A stretch of 64,000 bases of DNA from Guillardia theta CCMP2712 (taxonomy: Eukaryota; Cryptophyceae; Pyrenomonadales; Geminigeraceae), in NCBI RefSeq assembly GCF_000315625.1, contig NW_005434650.1:400005-464004 (forward strand). The letters run 5' to 3'. How positions within the stretch are numbered: the first letter of the stretch is position 1; each line of letters begins with the position of its first letter. The notes below the pieces were generated by a model. That model had not been told where the DNA came from. It did not search any database and saw only the letters and a program-made list of their open reading frames with translations. Positions 10,627 to 20,844 of this stretch are shown here, piece after piece. The position numbers and the translations under genes are program-made.

Positions 10627-12018
10627 GTGATGTTGGTGAAGGACGTGTCGAACAACATGAGCGGCCTCGGAGAAGGAGATGAAGGGAGCCTCGGAGAGAA
10701 GGGAGAGGGAGAGAGGAGAGAAGGAGAGGGAGAGGGAGACGGAGAGAGAAAGAGCGGCCTCGGAGAAGGAGAGGAAGGGAGCCTCGGAGAGAAGATGAGA
10801 GAGGGAGAGGGAGAGGGAGATTCTGTGAGACTCGACAGCATACGAGAAGTGTATTCCGACGACGATTTTGAGAACATGGTGTATTCTGGCGCTCCTGCAG
10901 ATCTGCCTGCAGTGAGGAGAGAGATGCTGAAACAGAGCACCATGGCTGCTGACCGAATGAAAGCAAACGGATGGTCCAACACTTTGCCGCTGGAGCACTT
11001 GAATCGCGTCGGGCAGAAGGTAGGCCTGCCACAGGTTTCAATCAAAAATAAGAATCATAATGACATAGCGCCGAACGAGGGTGGGCCCAAGGCTGGGGAT
11101 AGCTTTCAGGCAGATCTATGCGTCAAGTTCGAGCAAGACGTCGCTCTGCACTATTTCTTCAGAGGGTTGATCGAAAATTTTGAAACTGACGTAAAACCTG
11201 TCGCCGCAACTTATCCGAACCATCCGAATTTCAACGATGTTCGCATCAGACAAGGACAATACATGTGTTTCGAGATTACCCTGTCGTTGAAAAAAATTTT
11301 GAGCAAAATTCATCAGCTTGTACGGCTCTACTCTGCTAATGGTCTCAAAGACGACTTTATTGGAAAAAGAGCAGAAATTGCAGTCATTGGTCTTATCGTT
11401 AGCGGGGATAGGAAGAAGTTTGAAGATACAGCCGAGAAGCTCAGATCTTTCTTCCAAAGAGCTAGCGAAGACGAAGTTCTGTCCAAGTACATGATCGATA
11501 AAACGATTCCGATTTTCCTTTGTCGTGTAAATCGCAAGAATCTACACACCCGGGTGATGGATCTGAAACTGTCGATGGAGGTAAGTGGAAGCACAGGCGC
11601 CTGTTATCTCAAGATACCGCAGGATCATTTTTCAAGGATTGACGTGCAATTCACAAAGATTGAGGAACGACTTGCAGAAGACAAGCAAAGTATGTGCGAC
11701 AAATGTGATGATTTCTTGACGAATGGTGATCAGTGATTTGTACAGGTCTAGAGGAGAAACTCGTGGGTCTTCGAACAGAAATCGTCGAGAATAATCAGAG
11801 TATACCGCAAGGAAAGATGGAGCTACGAATGGTGATCAGTGATTTGTACAGGTCTAGAGGAGAAACTCGTGGGTCTTCGAACAGAAATTATCGAGGCGAT
11901 GAAGAGCCAGCGGCAGGCGATCACGACAGAAAGGATTATGTCACCTGAAGCTGCGGTCGGATTCTTTGCCGCCTCGGTGATTGGAAGCTTGCTCTTTTCT
12001 CGTTTTCGTTCCAACTAG
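10627..12018 (+). CDS. Tail-anchored coiled-coil protein, 427 aa, unknown family
   Basis: Exons 10627-11689, 11746-11799 and 11852-12018 are phase-consistent and end in TAG. After a Gly/Glu/Lys low-complexity start comes a folded region (about residues 75-310) with EHLNRVGQKVGLPQVS, AGDSFQADLCVKFEQD and RKKFEDTAEKLRSFFQRA. A coiled coil follows (RIDVQFTKIEERLAEDKQS). Exons 2 and 3 then each encode LEEKLVGLRTEI, a tandem exon duplication with matching intron sequence. The last residues are one hydrophobic helix followed by basic residues (VGFFAASVIGSLLFSRFRSN), typical of a tail anchor inserted after translation. No family was recognised. A first-exon-only reading would stop early at 11736 and miss the anchor. 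Confidence 0.72.
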
Positions 12019-12327
12019 CCAGCGATTGGTCTTCCATAGTATTCTTTTCTCTTTTTGTAAACCATATCTGGCGATAGATGTTGTGCCATAGGCAGCTTAT
12101 TTGGTCCATTCGTTACTGGAACTTACTTGGCGGATCGGAGCGAAATACGAATAGTAATAATTGCTACATCTTGCTCTCCTCTATTGCGTATCAAGGTCGC
12201 CCTACACCATGGCGTGATCTAGGTCGCCCATTCCTCCCCGTCATCGTCACTCCCGCCTTCCATCATCAACCTCAGTCCCTTCCTGTCCTCACCCACAAAC
12301 CTGCCCCCACCCACCCCTGTCTCTCCG

Positions 12328-13984
12328 CCTTGTTTTCGAACAGAGTGCACTAGATAAGAAGGGTCACCCCACCACACCCCCTTCCTTCCCTTCCATTCCC
12401 GTCAAACCCACGGGTACGGCGAAACCCACAAACGCAGTCAAGGCAGGCTATAATTACCTAGGGAAGGGGACACTCTATGGCAACGCTCGTTCCCTTCCCC
12501 CCTTGCCACGCTCCCGTCCTCCCGTCCTCTACTCGCCTGCGCTTCCCTGACCCGAGAGTGCTGGCACGGCCGGCTTGCTCCCTTGGACTCTTGACGCCCT
12601 TCTAGCTCACCCTCGGCCAGCTCTTGCCCGCACGTAGTTGTTAGAGAGTACCTTGATGTGCTATCTTGCTCTCGCCCGAGCTGCTGGCTGACCTGTCCGA
12701 TGATGTGTCCGGGCCGCTGCCTGCGTGTGTGGGCGTGACTCTGCACTCATCTCGTCATCCCGCACCCCTAGACTACTGACCTGACCCTTCGCTCTCGCCT
12801 GACACATCCTCCTCCTCCTCCGCTCGTCCCTGCGCTCTAGCCTCGCTTGAGCGCTTGTCTGTACGTGTGGGTCTCAGCGAGGTCTTTGTGGCGATATCTG
12901 AGCTGTCATCTGCCCGTGTCGTCTCCTTGCTGCTCTGCTCTTGACTCCTTGCTGTGACCAGCATGCACAAGACAAGGCAGCTGGTTGTCGACTTCGAGTC
13001 AGAGAGCTGGGGCATCTGTGCTCGCCTTCGAGAGCGAGACGCCTTCGCCGTCCCCATCCGCGTCAGCCGCGTCAAGGCTGACTCCGAGGCTCATGCCAAG
13101 GGCGTGCAGGAGGGAGACTGCATCGTCAAGCTCGAGTACGACGACACCGTAGAGTACGTCCGTCACGACGGCAGACACCCCAAGCTGCTCGCGGGGGGCA
13201 GCTGTAGGGTCACCCTCGCCCGCGTCCTGCGAGACGCGTGCAGGTCGTGCGGGGCTAGCGACATGCAGGTCATCGAGCGAGACGCGATCGTCGTCTGCAC
13301 GCATTGCGGCATCGTCCATCGCTCGTCTCCCTACCAGTTCGTCTTGGTAGAGGGGCCCAAGAGCCCGACGTGCGCCGGGGGCAGCAGCGGCCCAGCTGCT
13401 GGCTCCAAGAGACCCGTCGATGGCGACGACGCCCGCGCCGGCTGCAGTAAGAGGGCTAAGCTCGGCGCCGCTGACGTCCCAGACCCCTACATGGCCGAGC
13501 TCAGAGGCCTGATCAGCGAGCTCGGCGAGAAGCTCGAGGTCACCCAGCAGGTCCGGCAGGAGGCCTTGGGGATCGCAGCCCGCATGCCTCGCAACAAGAG
13601 CAGGCTGGTTGTGTACGTGTCTGCAGCTCTGTTTCTGGCCTGCAAGGAGCTCGGCCAGTCTCGCACGATGCGGGAGGTCTGTCAGGCGACGGGGGCGGCC
13701 TTCTACAAAGTCTCGAGATGCGCCATGAAGCGGAACCAGGGCACGAGGCCGCAGGCCTACGACCAGCTGCTCGATCGCTTCCTAGGGAGGCTCGACCTCC
13801 CGCAGAGCTATGCTGCAGACGCCGTCAGGCTGCAGTCAGGCAGCCACATCCAGGGCGCTCCCGCTACTGTAGCCGCCGAGCTGATCTACAAGGTGTGGGC
13901 AGGGAGAGCGGGGGGGAAGGCGGACTTGAGGAAGGTGGCAGAGGCGTGCGGGGTCGGGGCGTCGTATCTGCAGGGGAGGATCAG
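12328..13984 (+). repeat. Right arm of large inverted repeat
   Basis: This is the inverted partner of 7243-8900. The boundary at 13984 lies inside the final codons of the PDZ-TFIIB frame: both arms share GGGGAGGATCA and then diverge. At the other end, copies 1 and 3 share a longer flank (to about 12157) than copies 2 and 3. Confidence 0.85.
12444..12456 (+). promoter_or_regulatory. Possible TATA-like element of the PDZ-TFIIB gene
   Basis: CAGGCTATAATTA lies about 500 bases upstream of the ATG and is conserved, inverted, near 8775-8787. It is absent from the truncated copy. No transcript data support it, and the distance to the start codon is long for an intronless gene. Confidence 0.2.
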
Positions 13985-14021
13985 AATTTGCAAGGTTGTG
14001 AAGGAGGGGGTAGGGGCTTAG
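12954..14021 (+). CDS. PDZ-like/TFIIB-like fusion protein, copy 3
   Basis: An intronless 355-residue frame, identical by eye to copy 2 over about 344 residues except for isolated changes (CTHCGIV here, CTHCGVV there). The order is PDZ-like domain, TFIIB-type zinc ribbon with two C-x2-C pairs, basic Ser/Lys linker (KRPVDGDDARAGCSKRAK), then two cyclin-like folds. The C-terminus ends RICKVVKEGVGA instead of the RESKPAVTVGGRR type because the shared segment stops at 13984. This suggests that one C-terminus is ancestral and the other was acquired at the breakpoint. A sequence-specific or specialised initiation factor is plausible, but a promoter-binding role is inferred only from the fold pattern. 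Confidence 0.78.
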   Translation: MTSMHKTRQLVVDFESESWGICARLRERDAFAVPIRVSRVKADSEAHAKGVQEGDCIVKLEYDDTVEYVRHDGRHPKLLAGGSCRVTLARVLRDACRSCGASDMQVIERDAIVVCTHCGIVHRSSPYQFVLVEGPKSPTCAGGSSGPAAGSKRPVDGDDARAGCSKRAKLGAADVPDPYMAELRGLISELGEKLEVTQQVRQEALGIAARMPRNKSRLVVYVSAALFLACKELGQSRTMREVCQATGAAFYKVSRCAMKRNQGTRPQAYDQLLDRFLGRLDLPQSYAADAVRLQSGSHIQGAPATVAAELIYKVWAGRAGGKADLRKVAEACGVGASYLQGRIRICKVVKEGVGA

Positions 14022-14706
14022 GGATGGTCAGATGGGGCTTAGCTATGGCCAGAATCATGACATTAGTGGTAGGTTTTCAATGATAAATGACAACTTGCCT
14101 TCTTTTTAATTTCCATCTGCTTCTTATCCTCTGTGAAGGGCGAGGGGGAGCTGCTGGACGATGATGATGGGGAGGAAGGAAAGTTAGAAAAAGGGAGGGA
14201 GGAGTTTAAAGTAGGGAAAGAGAGGGAGGAGAGGAGCAGGAGCAGGAGCAGGAAGAGGAGGAGGAGGAAGAGGAGTGTGCTGGGTCTCTTATCAGTGTGG
14301 ATTGCTGTTTCAACGTCAAATTGTTTACTTTGAGGCAGATTGATGTACATCCACTGACTTCTTGCGGTCCTTAGCAGTCATCGAAGGTACCATTACCCCT
14401 TTGACCTGCCTCACAGACAGGCGGCTGTCCCTTGACCTAGCGATCCCACGTGATCACTACGGGACGCGTGCTCCTCCTACCAGCTCCCACCAGCACTCCT
14501 TCACCCTCCCCATGTCAGACTCCCGCAGTCCCTGTCTGCTGCTTCCTCTTCCTCGCTTGCTGATCTTGTGGAGGTGGAGACAACCTTCCTGCTCCACCCC
14601 TCTCCAGCTCCAGCCCGCCTCGAGCATCTACATCTTCGAGCGGCTCCTACGAGGACAGCAGTGGATCGCGTCCAAAAGGTTCGTTCTTCGTTCTCTCTCC
14701 CGACGC
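14022..14706. other. Purine-rich spacer, 3' side of carrier gene
   Basis: 14130-14280 is a GGA/GAGGAG-rich tract. Longer open frames here are low complexity or antisense. It probably carries the 3' ends of the converging PDZ-TFIIB copy 3 and mitochondrial-carrier genes. Confidence 0.4.
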
Positions 14707-17273
14707 TCAGAAGCCAAACTTGTGCGCCAGGTTGCGAACTTGCTCCCAGAAGACCAAGCACAGGACCTGGAGGAGAGGATGAGCTCAAGGGCGGGAGAAA
14801 AGGCGGAGCAGGAGGAAAAGGTGCAGAAGCAGAAACAGGAACAGGAGCAGGAGCAGAAGGTGCAGGGCAGGAGCAGGAGCAAGAGCGGGAGCAGGAGGCT
14901 CACAGTGTGGGGTCCAAGACGAGCATAGTGTGCTGTCCATCCCTTAAAGAATCCTCCTGCAAACAGGTACGTTATTCTTAGATCTGTAGTCTCCTCTTCC
15001 TGCTCGTGCTCGTGCTCGTCCTCCTCCTTTCTCACCAAGCCCCTCAGCTCTCGCAGTCTTGATGAAACAATCCACAGGACCCGAGTAAATTCTCTTGGCG
15101 CCCTGAGGCTGCGTGTAGAGCCTCGTGCTCACCTGAAGAAAAGGGGAGGAGAGGACGAGGGTGAGGGGAAGATAACGGAAGGCGAGGAGAGGAGGAAGAG
15201 AAGGGAAAAAAAAAGTAGGAACAGTTGGCGGCGAAGGAGATAAAAGAAGGCCGAAGTCGCATGAAGTTAGCAGAGCGAGGGAGCCGGAAGGAGGTGGGAA
15301 ATGGTTGTAGGGAGATTGGAAGGAGAAGAGGCGGAGAAGGTCTTACGACATCGAAGGGGTTCATGATGGTAGTAACCACAATTCCCGACACCTTGTACAT
15401 CAGTCAAGCAGCCTCGGATCCCTCCTGCCTCCTCAACCATCGATGAACTGAAGTGACACAAAATTCCATCATGAAGATAACCCAGCGCAAGGATTCGCTG
15501 CTTCACCTGCATGCTGCCGTGTCAGCTCTCGTCTCAGTTCCCTCCTCCTCCTTCTCCTCCCTCCCACCCCCACATCTTTCTCCTCCTCCTCCTCCTCCTC
15601 CTCCTCCTCCTCCTCCTCCTCCTCCTCCTCCTCCCACATCTTTCTCCTCCTCTTCCTCCTGGCCTTCCCTCCCTTCGTCTCCATGACCTCATCCTCGTCC
15701 TCGCTTTGCCCTTGCTCTCGGTCGTACCGTCTCATAGGTGGCCAGCTGCGAGGCGGATCCTACCATGACGCGAGGAACGGCTCCATCGATTCCCCTGAAC
15801 CAGCCAGACATTCCCTCCTCTTTGTAGACCTGAACGACATATAAGGGAATGATTGCTGTCGAGGTGGGTCCAGGGGCAAAAGAGAAAGAGAGAGAACGAG
15901 GGAAGCTCGTGAGTAAGAGGTCTAGGTAGAGATCGAGCAACAGCAGTAGCCTTGTAAAGGTGGTGGAGGAGAAGAAGCAGGTTGAGCAGGAGCAGGAGCA
16001 GGAGGGGCAGGAGCAGGTGGGAAGAGAGGGAGGAAGTAGAACGAATCTCACCTTCACGAGACCATCGACCATTCCCTTGTAGTCGTATTGGTTAGCATGG
16101 AGAGTCTGAATTCAAAGAGGAAATTTTCAGACACAGATAAGGAAAAATGAAAAGGTTTGAGAAGATGATTTCAAGAGAGTCAACAGACCCCGCTGTTCTT
16201 GGCGATCTTTGACATGGCTTGCAGCCTGGGAAGGGAAGCTGAGAGACGCGAGGGCAGGAGACGAGTCGAGTCACCTGCATTTGACCATGAAGAACGGCGA
16301 ACCGATGACCTGCCGACGGGATGAGTTGAAGGGGCAGGAGGAGGAGGAGCAGGAGCAGGAGGAGGAGCAACAGTCCGCAGAAGCTTCATACTCACCGCTC
16401 CGATGGCACCAGAAGTAGCTCCCGCCCCGATCTGCCTGAGAACGTTCATGGGGCTGTGGCTGCCGTCATCGTTGAGGAGCCTGAGAGAGCATGAGGGAGA
16501 GATCACAGGGTAACCCTGGAGAGCAGACAGCAACTTCATCTGTACCATCGGAGTACTTTCGTCTGCTCTTTCACTCCCTCCCCCACCAAGAACAAGGAGC
16601 ATGCCTCATCCTCTTACCCCATCCTTCCCCCCAACTCGCGTCTCCTCCATTCCACATCTCCTCGTCCGTTGCTCCTCACCGCTTCAGGGTTGGGTATATC
16701 CCCAATCGTGCGCCGTTCATGAAGAACTGATACACCATCCCTGCTCCCAACCGTCATCCTCCCCCGCACGATCTCCAGCACCTCAGCAGGATCGTCTACC
16801 TGGCACCAACCCCTTCTGGATAGCAAGGACCCCCTCCTCCCTGCGCCAGCCACAGCACGTAAGCTCCTCCTCAGCCACAGCACGTCAGCTCCTCCTCAGC
16901 CACAGCACGTCAGCTCCTCGAACTTCCTCATCCTACCTGGGAATCTTCATGAAGGCATCGATGAGTCCCTTGTACACGCGCCCTTGAGCTGCGCTGTTGG
17001 CCATCTCGCCCTGCAGCTGTAGCCTGGTCTTCACGACCTGCACCTCTCGTCAGCCGGAGCTTGAGGTCAGCAGGTCCACGAGTCACCTCGAAGGGGTTGC
17101 TGAAGACGCAAGCAAGGGATGCCGCCGTTCCTCCCGTGATCTGCGTTGAGGGTCATGCCAGCTCGATGCACTTCAACAACGCGCACAATGTCCGTCATCA
17201 ACTTCCTCTGGGTTGACTTCACAGGAGGAGGCTCCAAATCTTCGTCGAAGGTGATCTCGTCGTTGTTCGCCAT
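14707..17273 (-). CDS. Mitochondrial carrier (SLC25A34/35-OAC1-like)
   Basis: About a dozen short exons from ATG at 17273 to TGA at 14707 give about 310 residues, normal for SLC25. Repeat 1 has ITGGTAASLACVFSNPFEVV then KTRLQLQGE, followed by EEGVLAIQKGLVPG and MVYQFFMNGARLGIYPTLK. Repeat 2 shows GAGATSGAIGAV, IGSPFFMVKCRLQ and VYKEEGMSGWFRGIDGAVPR. Repeat 3 shows VSGIVVTTIMNPFDVVSTRL, then GFFKGWTAHYARLGPHT and LVFWEQ. These are the Px[D/E]xxKxRxQ-type signatures and matrix helices; RLGPHT and LVFWEQ are characteristic of the oxaloacetate/SLC25A35 branch. Inner-membrane metabolite exchange is expected; the substrate cannot be read from sequence. One intron (about 16847-16918) contains a 25-base repeat in three copies. 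Two exon junctions are approximate. Confidence 0.88.
15580..15634 (+). repeat. (CTC)n microsatellite in carrier intron
   Basis: About 18 uninterrupted CTC units, within an intron of the minus-strand carrier gene. Frames through it give only poly-Pro, poly-Leu or poly-Glu and are not genes. Confidence 0.9.
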
Positions 17274-17522
17274 CTGATGCGGAGCACGTTAGCAAGATGG
17301 AAAAATTCATGTTTCCTCCTCATTCTGGGAGACTATGTGTAGACGAGGAAGACACACTAGCTCTCTCCCTCCCTCCCTCCCTCCCTCCCTAGGTCAGGAA
17401 GCTTGACGAGACTACTGCTCGGCGTGGATCACGGAAGAAAGACTGGAGTCTCAATGTTTCAAGAAGATTAAAATCCCAAGCTTCTTGGTTTCTCTAAACC
17501 ATTCCTCTTGCAGACTCCCTTC

Positions 17523-17622
17523 NNNNNNNNNNNNNNNNNNNNNNNNNNNNNNNNNNNNNNNNNNNNNNNNNNNNNNNNNNNNNNNNNNNNNNNNNNNNNN
17601 NNNNNNNNNNNNNNNNNNNNNN
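17523..17622. other. Assembly gap of 100 N
   Basis: Exactly 100 unknown bases, a typical scaffold placeholder, so the true distance and contents are unknown. The left flank is the promoter side of the carrier gene. Confidence 0.99.
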
Positions 17623-17839
17623 TCCTTATCCCCTTCGTGTCAATCCTCGATGTCATCCTTATCCTCGCTCTGTTCCTCCTCGTCTCCTCATGGTCGCCCT
17701 CCTCCACGCCCTCCTCCTCCTCCTCCTCCTCCACCACCACCAACACCACCACCACAGTTTCATCCCCAACTCCATCTTTCCCCTAAGCATTTAAAGGCTC
17801 CCTCCACTCCTCATTCCCCTCTTGTATTTCATCTCCCTC

Positions 17840-18330
17840 ATACCCAGCATACCAGGACGCCGGCCCCAGCGCCGGCCCAGCCTGGCAGGCCCAGACGCCG
17901 GCCGCCCCAGGTCCAGGCCCCGGCCACCTCCGGCCGCCGCCGCTCAGTGATCAAACCGGAGGTCCTATCGAGTCTCTCTGGCCAACGTCCAACCAGCACT
18001 GCCTGGCACTGATTCGGCAGCCGCTGAGCCGCTGCAGCGTCACTAGTACCCGGGGACGGCGACAATCGGCTGACTCTCAGTGAACGGCCGCGCCCGAGTC
18101 ACGTTGCCCAGGCTCAGGCTGGCCGGGCAGCACTCCGCCGGGCCGGCCGGCGGCGCCGGGCCTGGGGCTGGGCATGCCGTACTAGTACTGCGGCAGTGCC
18201 GGCCCGGGCCGGCCCGGGCCGCCCGGGCCCGTGACGGTCGGGGATCAAAAGGGGGTGATTTGCACTATTCCAGAATGGGGTAGTAGTGCCAGTGGGTTGA
18301 GGGGGTCACCCTGCAAAAAGCGTTTCGTAG
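17840..18330. repeat. GC-rich CCGG-core dispersed repeat, copy A
   Basis: Dense CCGGCC/GGCCCGGGCC sequence full of short palindromes, with GTACTAGTAC near 18180 and, on the right, a G-rich tail with GGGGTAGTAG. The same composition and motifs (ACTAGT, CAGTGA, GGCCCGGG, GGGTAGGG-like tails) occur at 32760-33620 and 57690-58830. No coding is supported. Confidence 0.55.
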
Positions 18331-18474
18331 GGATTTCAAAATGGCGTGTGAGGGGAGGAGAGAAGGAGAAAAAAGTGGAAGAAGAGGGACAGAGATGGAC
18401 GAGAAAGCGAGTGAAAGCAGAAGTGAGATGAAGCAGAATCATGTAGCGTCCTAGATACAACAATCAATGAAGGA

Positions 18475-19570
18475 ATGAAAGACGACTGTTTGAAGGGTAT
18501 GTGTAGCAGGCAAAGAAAATCAGGAGAGTCGAGGAGGCTTGACCGTGCATGGCATGGAGATGATCTTTCTTTCAGGATGAAAATGCCATCTCTATCGGCC
18601 GAGGAAAATCAAGAAGAGGTCTGCTTGCACACATATGAACACATCTTCTGCTTGCACACATATGAACACATCTTCTAATGTTACTGCAGGATTTGAAGAG
18701 TATCGACAAGATCTTGGAGAGCATTCAAGCGCCCAGGTATCTTGATTTCTCTGAGATCATGAAAGAGAGGTCAATCGACCACAAGTCCGGTGAAGATGTA
18801 CTTCTTGCATGTATGTTTCTTGATGAATGTACAATTTCAGATTTGGTGCCTAGCATGGACAGATGGGAAGAAAACCAAGACCAGAGAAATCTGACGTGCG
18901 ATACAAACTTTGTTAGCCATGATGGAGGAGACGAATTCGGTCCGCACTCTTGTCTCCTTCGTCGTTGTGTGATGACTTGCCTTTCTCTGATTGCTGACTT
19001 CACAGAGCACTTGGACGAGCTTGAGATTCAGCTTGAGCTGGGAGGGGATCAGGTTAGCAGGGTCTGGGGGAATTCCGTGTCCTTTGATCCTCCGCTTCCA
19101 GATCGTCGAGGTCAACGAGTGGATGGGAGGAGAAGAGAAGTCGATGGAGGTGAGCAGCTTGTGTAAGTGCAGGTAGGCGCGAAGCTGACGAGCGAAGGTG
19201 TTCGGGGCCGGAGATTTTCATGCTTCACAAGTGTCTGACATTCCGAGATGGATGGAGTCCAACAGGTGAAGACTTTTCTTGTGGCATTGTGAACGTGTCG
19301 AGCATGTACTCTAGCTCTTCTCTCTTACACTTCATCGTCCTTGATTTCTTGCCTGACTACTGTTGCCAGTCACTTCGAAACGGACTCCCAGTGTACCTCG
19401 GACGTGGTTTTGACTCCGCCATGGTAACGCTAGTGCTGTTGCGGGAGTTGTCTCTGCAACGTTAGATGAGTTTGTACTGTCTCAGCTACCTCACAAGTCA
19501 AGATCTCAGCAGATCAGCCGTTGAAGAACGAGGAAAGCAGGTGAGAGACACAAGTTTTGACACCTTTGCC

Positions 19571-19631
<61 letters not shown>

Positions 19632-20264
19632 GGATAATGATAGTTGTACTGTATCACTAACGAAGATCATGATCAGGGCGATTATGGAGAGGGAAAGAGT
19701 CAGAGGAGTCCTGTAAGTGGTGGTGGTGGAGGAGGAGGAGGAGGAGGAGGAGGACCTTCAACCTTAACATAGATGACAGAATCTTCAAGAAGTGTTGAAT
19801 GACATCGATGTTCTGCTTGCCACATCTCCTGAAGTTTCTTCCAAGGTTGCAACCTGCAACTCATCCTTAAAATTTACCTTGTTACAACTTACTCACTCTT
19901 CCCTTCCTTGTTCCTTACCTCCCTGCCTCCTTCCTGCTTTTCTTCTCTTCTTAATCCTTTCTCTTTCTCCTCCAGCAAGCATTGTCTCCGATCTCATCGA
20001 TCGCCTCCTCAAGCTACTTCTCAACTTACTTGTCCGGTTGGTTTCTGAGACAAGATGTCATCTCCTTGAGTTTTCTATCAGGCACAATCTTGAGCGCATG
20101 CCCACAAGTGCAGAACTTCAGCCGTTCAGATTTTGCTCGCATGTTTGACGTGCGTGGAATCAGGTGAAGGCTGGACATGACGCGCGGAAGATACAGAGAG
20201 TGGCCGGCTTCTGCTGTTACAGGTTGGTAGATGAAGGCATAGATATCGCTGCTGCTGCTGCTCC

Positions 20265-20323
<59 letters not shown>

Positions 20324-20750
20324 ACGATAATGATGATAACGATGATTGCAGTCGTGATGTTTGTATTCCTGACATCTTTTCACAGGGTGTATGACGATGA
20401 GACTGTGAACGAGATCGACGGCGAGCAAGACTGGAATCAGACGTTTGAGGTCTCTCCTCTGCTTTTTGTTTCAAGCTTGACGCGCATGGCAGACTATAAA
20501 AGAACGGCGAGATGAGGAGAATGAAGGAAGGGAGAAGTGAGAAGAACTGTTTCTGATCGTCACCTGTTGACTTGTTGATCAATCAGTGAAGATTGCAACT
20601 CATCTGTTGAGTTGAGATTCCAAAAGATGTACCTGACACCCATGGCTCTTCGTCAAGGTAACGAAGTGCTTCATGTACCTACGAAGATCAACAAACTTGT
20701 TGCAGGCAGAGCTCAAGAAGCAAACAGCTCCACAGGTCAGACATAAGTGA
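18475..20750 (+). CDS. Unknown multi-exon gene
   Basis: A chain of short exons can be joined in one consistent phase. It runs from MKMPSLSAEENQEE (ATG about 18577; 18475 also in frame) through DLKSIDKILESIQAPRYLDF, EHLDELEIQLELGGDQ, IVEVNEWMGGEEKSME, NLQEVLNDIDVLLATSPEVS and VYDDETVNEIDGEQDWNQTF to ELKKQTAPQVRHK and TGA at 20750. The early part is acidic and helical, possibly coiled coil; the middle (SIASSSYFSTYLSGWFLRQD) is Ser-rich and the end is charged. No domain was recognised. Three introns contain long microsatellites: (CTG)n, (GAT)n and, just past the stop, (CTCCTG)n. Several middle junctions rest on phase agreement alone. Confidence 0.42.
18621..18674 (+). repeat. 27-bp tandem duplication at an intron start
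   Basis: Two perfect 27-base units beginning CTGCTTGCACACATATGAAC, immediately after the proposed donor of the unknown gene's first intron. Confidence 0.9.
19573..19630 (+). repeat. (CTG)n microsatellite
   Basis: About 19 CTG/GCT units inside a proposed intron of the 18475-20750 gene. Confidence 0.9.
20265..20322 (+). repeat. (GAT)n microsatellite
   Basis: About 19 GAT units in a proposed intron. The poly-Asp, poly-Met and poly-His frames it creates are not supported as protein. Confidence 0.9.
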
Positions 20751-20753
20751 CTA

Positions 20754-20843
<90 letters not shown>
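20754..20843 (+). repeat. (CTCCTG)n minisatellite
   Basis: About 15 perfect 6-base units directly downstream of the proposed stop at 20750. They would read as Ala-Pro or Arg-Ser repeats. Confidence 0.9.

Positions 20844-20844
<1 letters not shown>

Noticed and set aside
10549-11045. Ser/Leu/Pro-rich minus-strand frames opposite the coiled-coil gene
   Set aside because: Antisense shadows of the Gly/Glu-rich low-complexity start of the 427-aa protein.
11089-11200. Possible nuclease-like D...D-x-K pattern (GDSFQADLCVKFE) in the coiled-coil protein
   Set aside because: The pattern is too short and the expected surrounding fold could not be recognised, so no nuclease function is claimed.
12438-13319. 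Minus-strand frames opposite PDZ-TFIIB copy 3 (and their mirror images at 7907-8788)
   Set aside because: They are antisense shadows in GC-rich coding sequence; the sense frame alone has domain signatures.
15469-15735. Poly-Glu or poly-Pro frames around the CTC tract
   Set aside because: They are products of the triplet repeat inside a carrier intron; the carrier exons on either side splice in phase without them.
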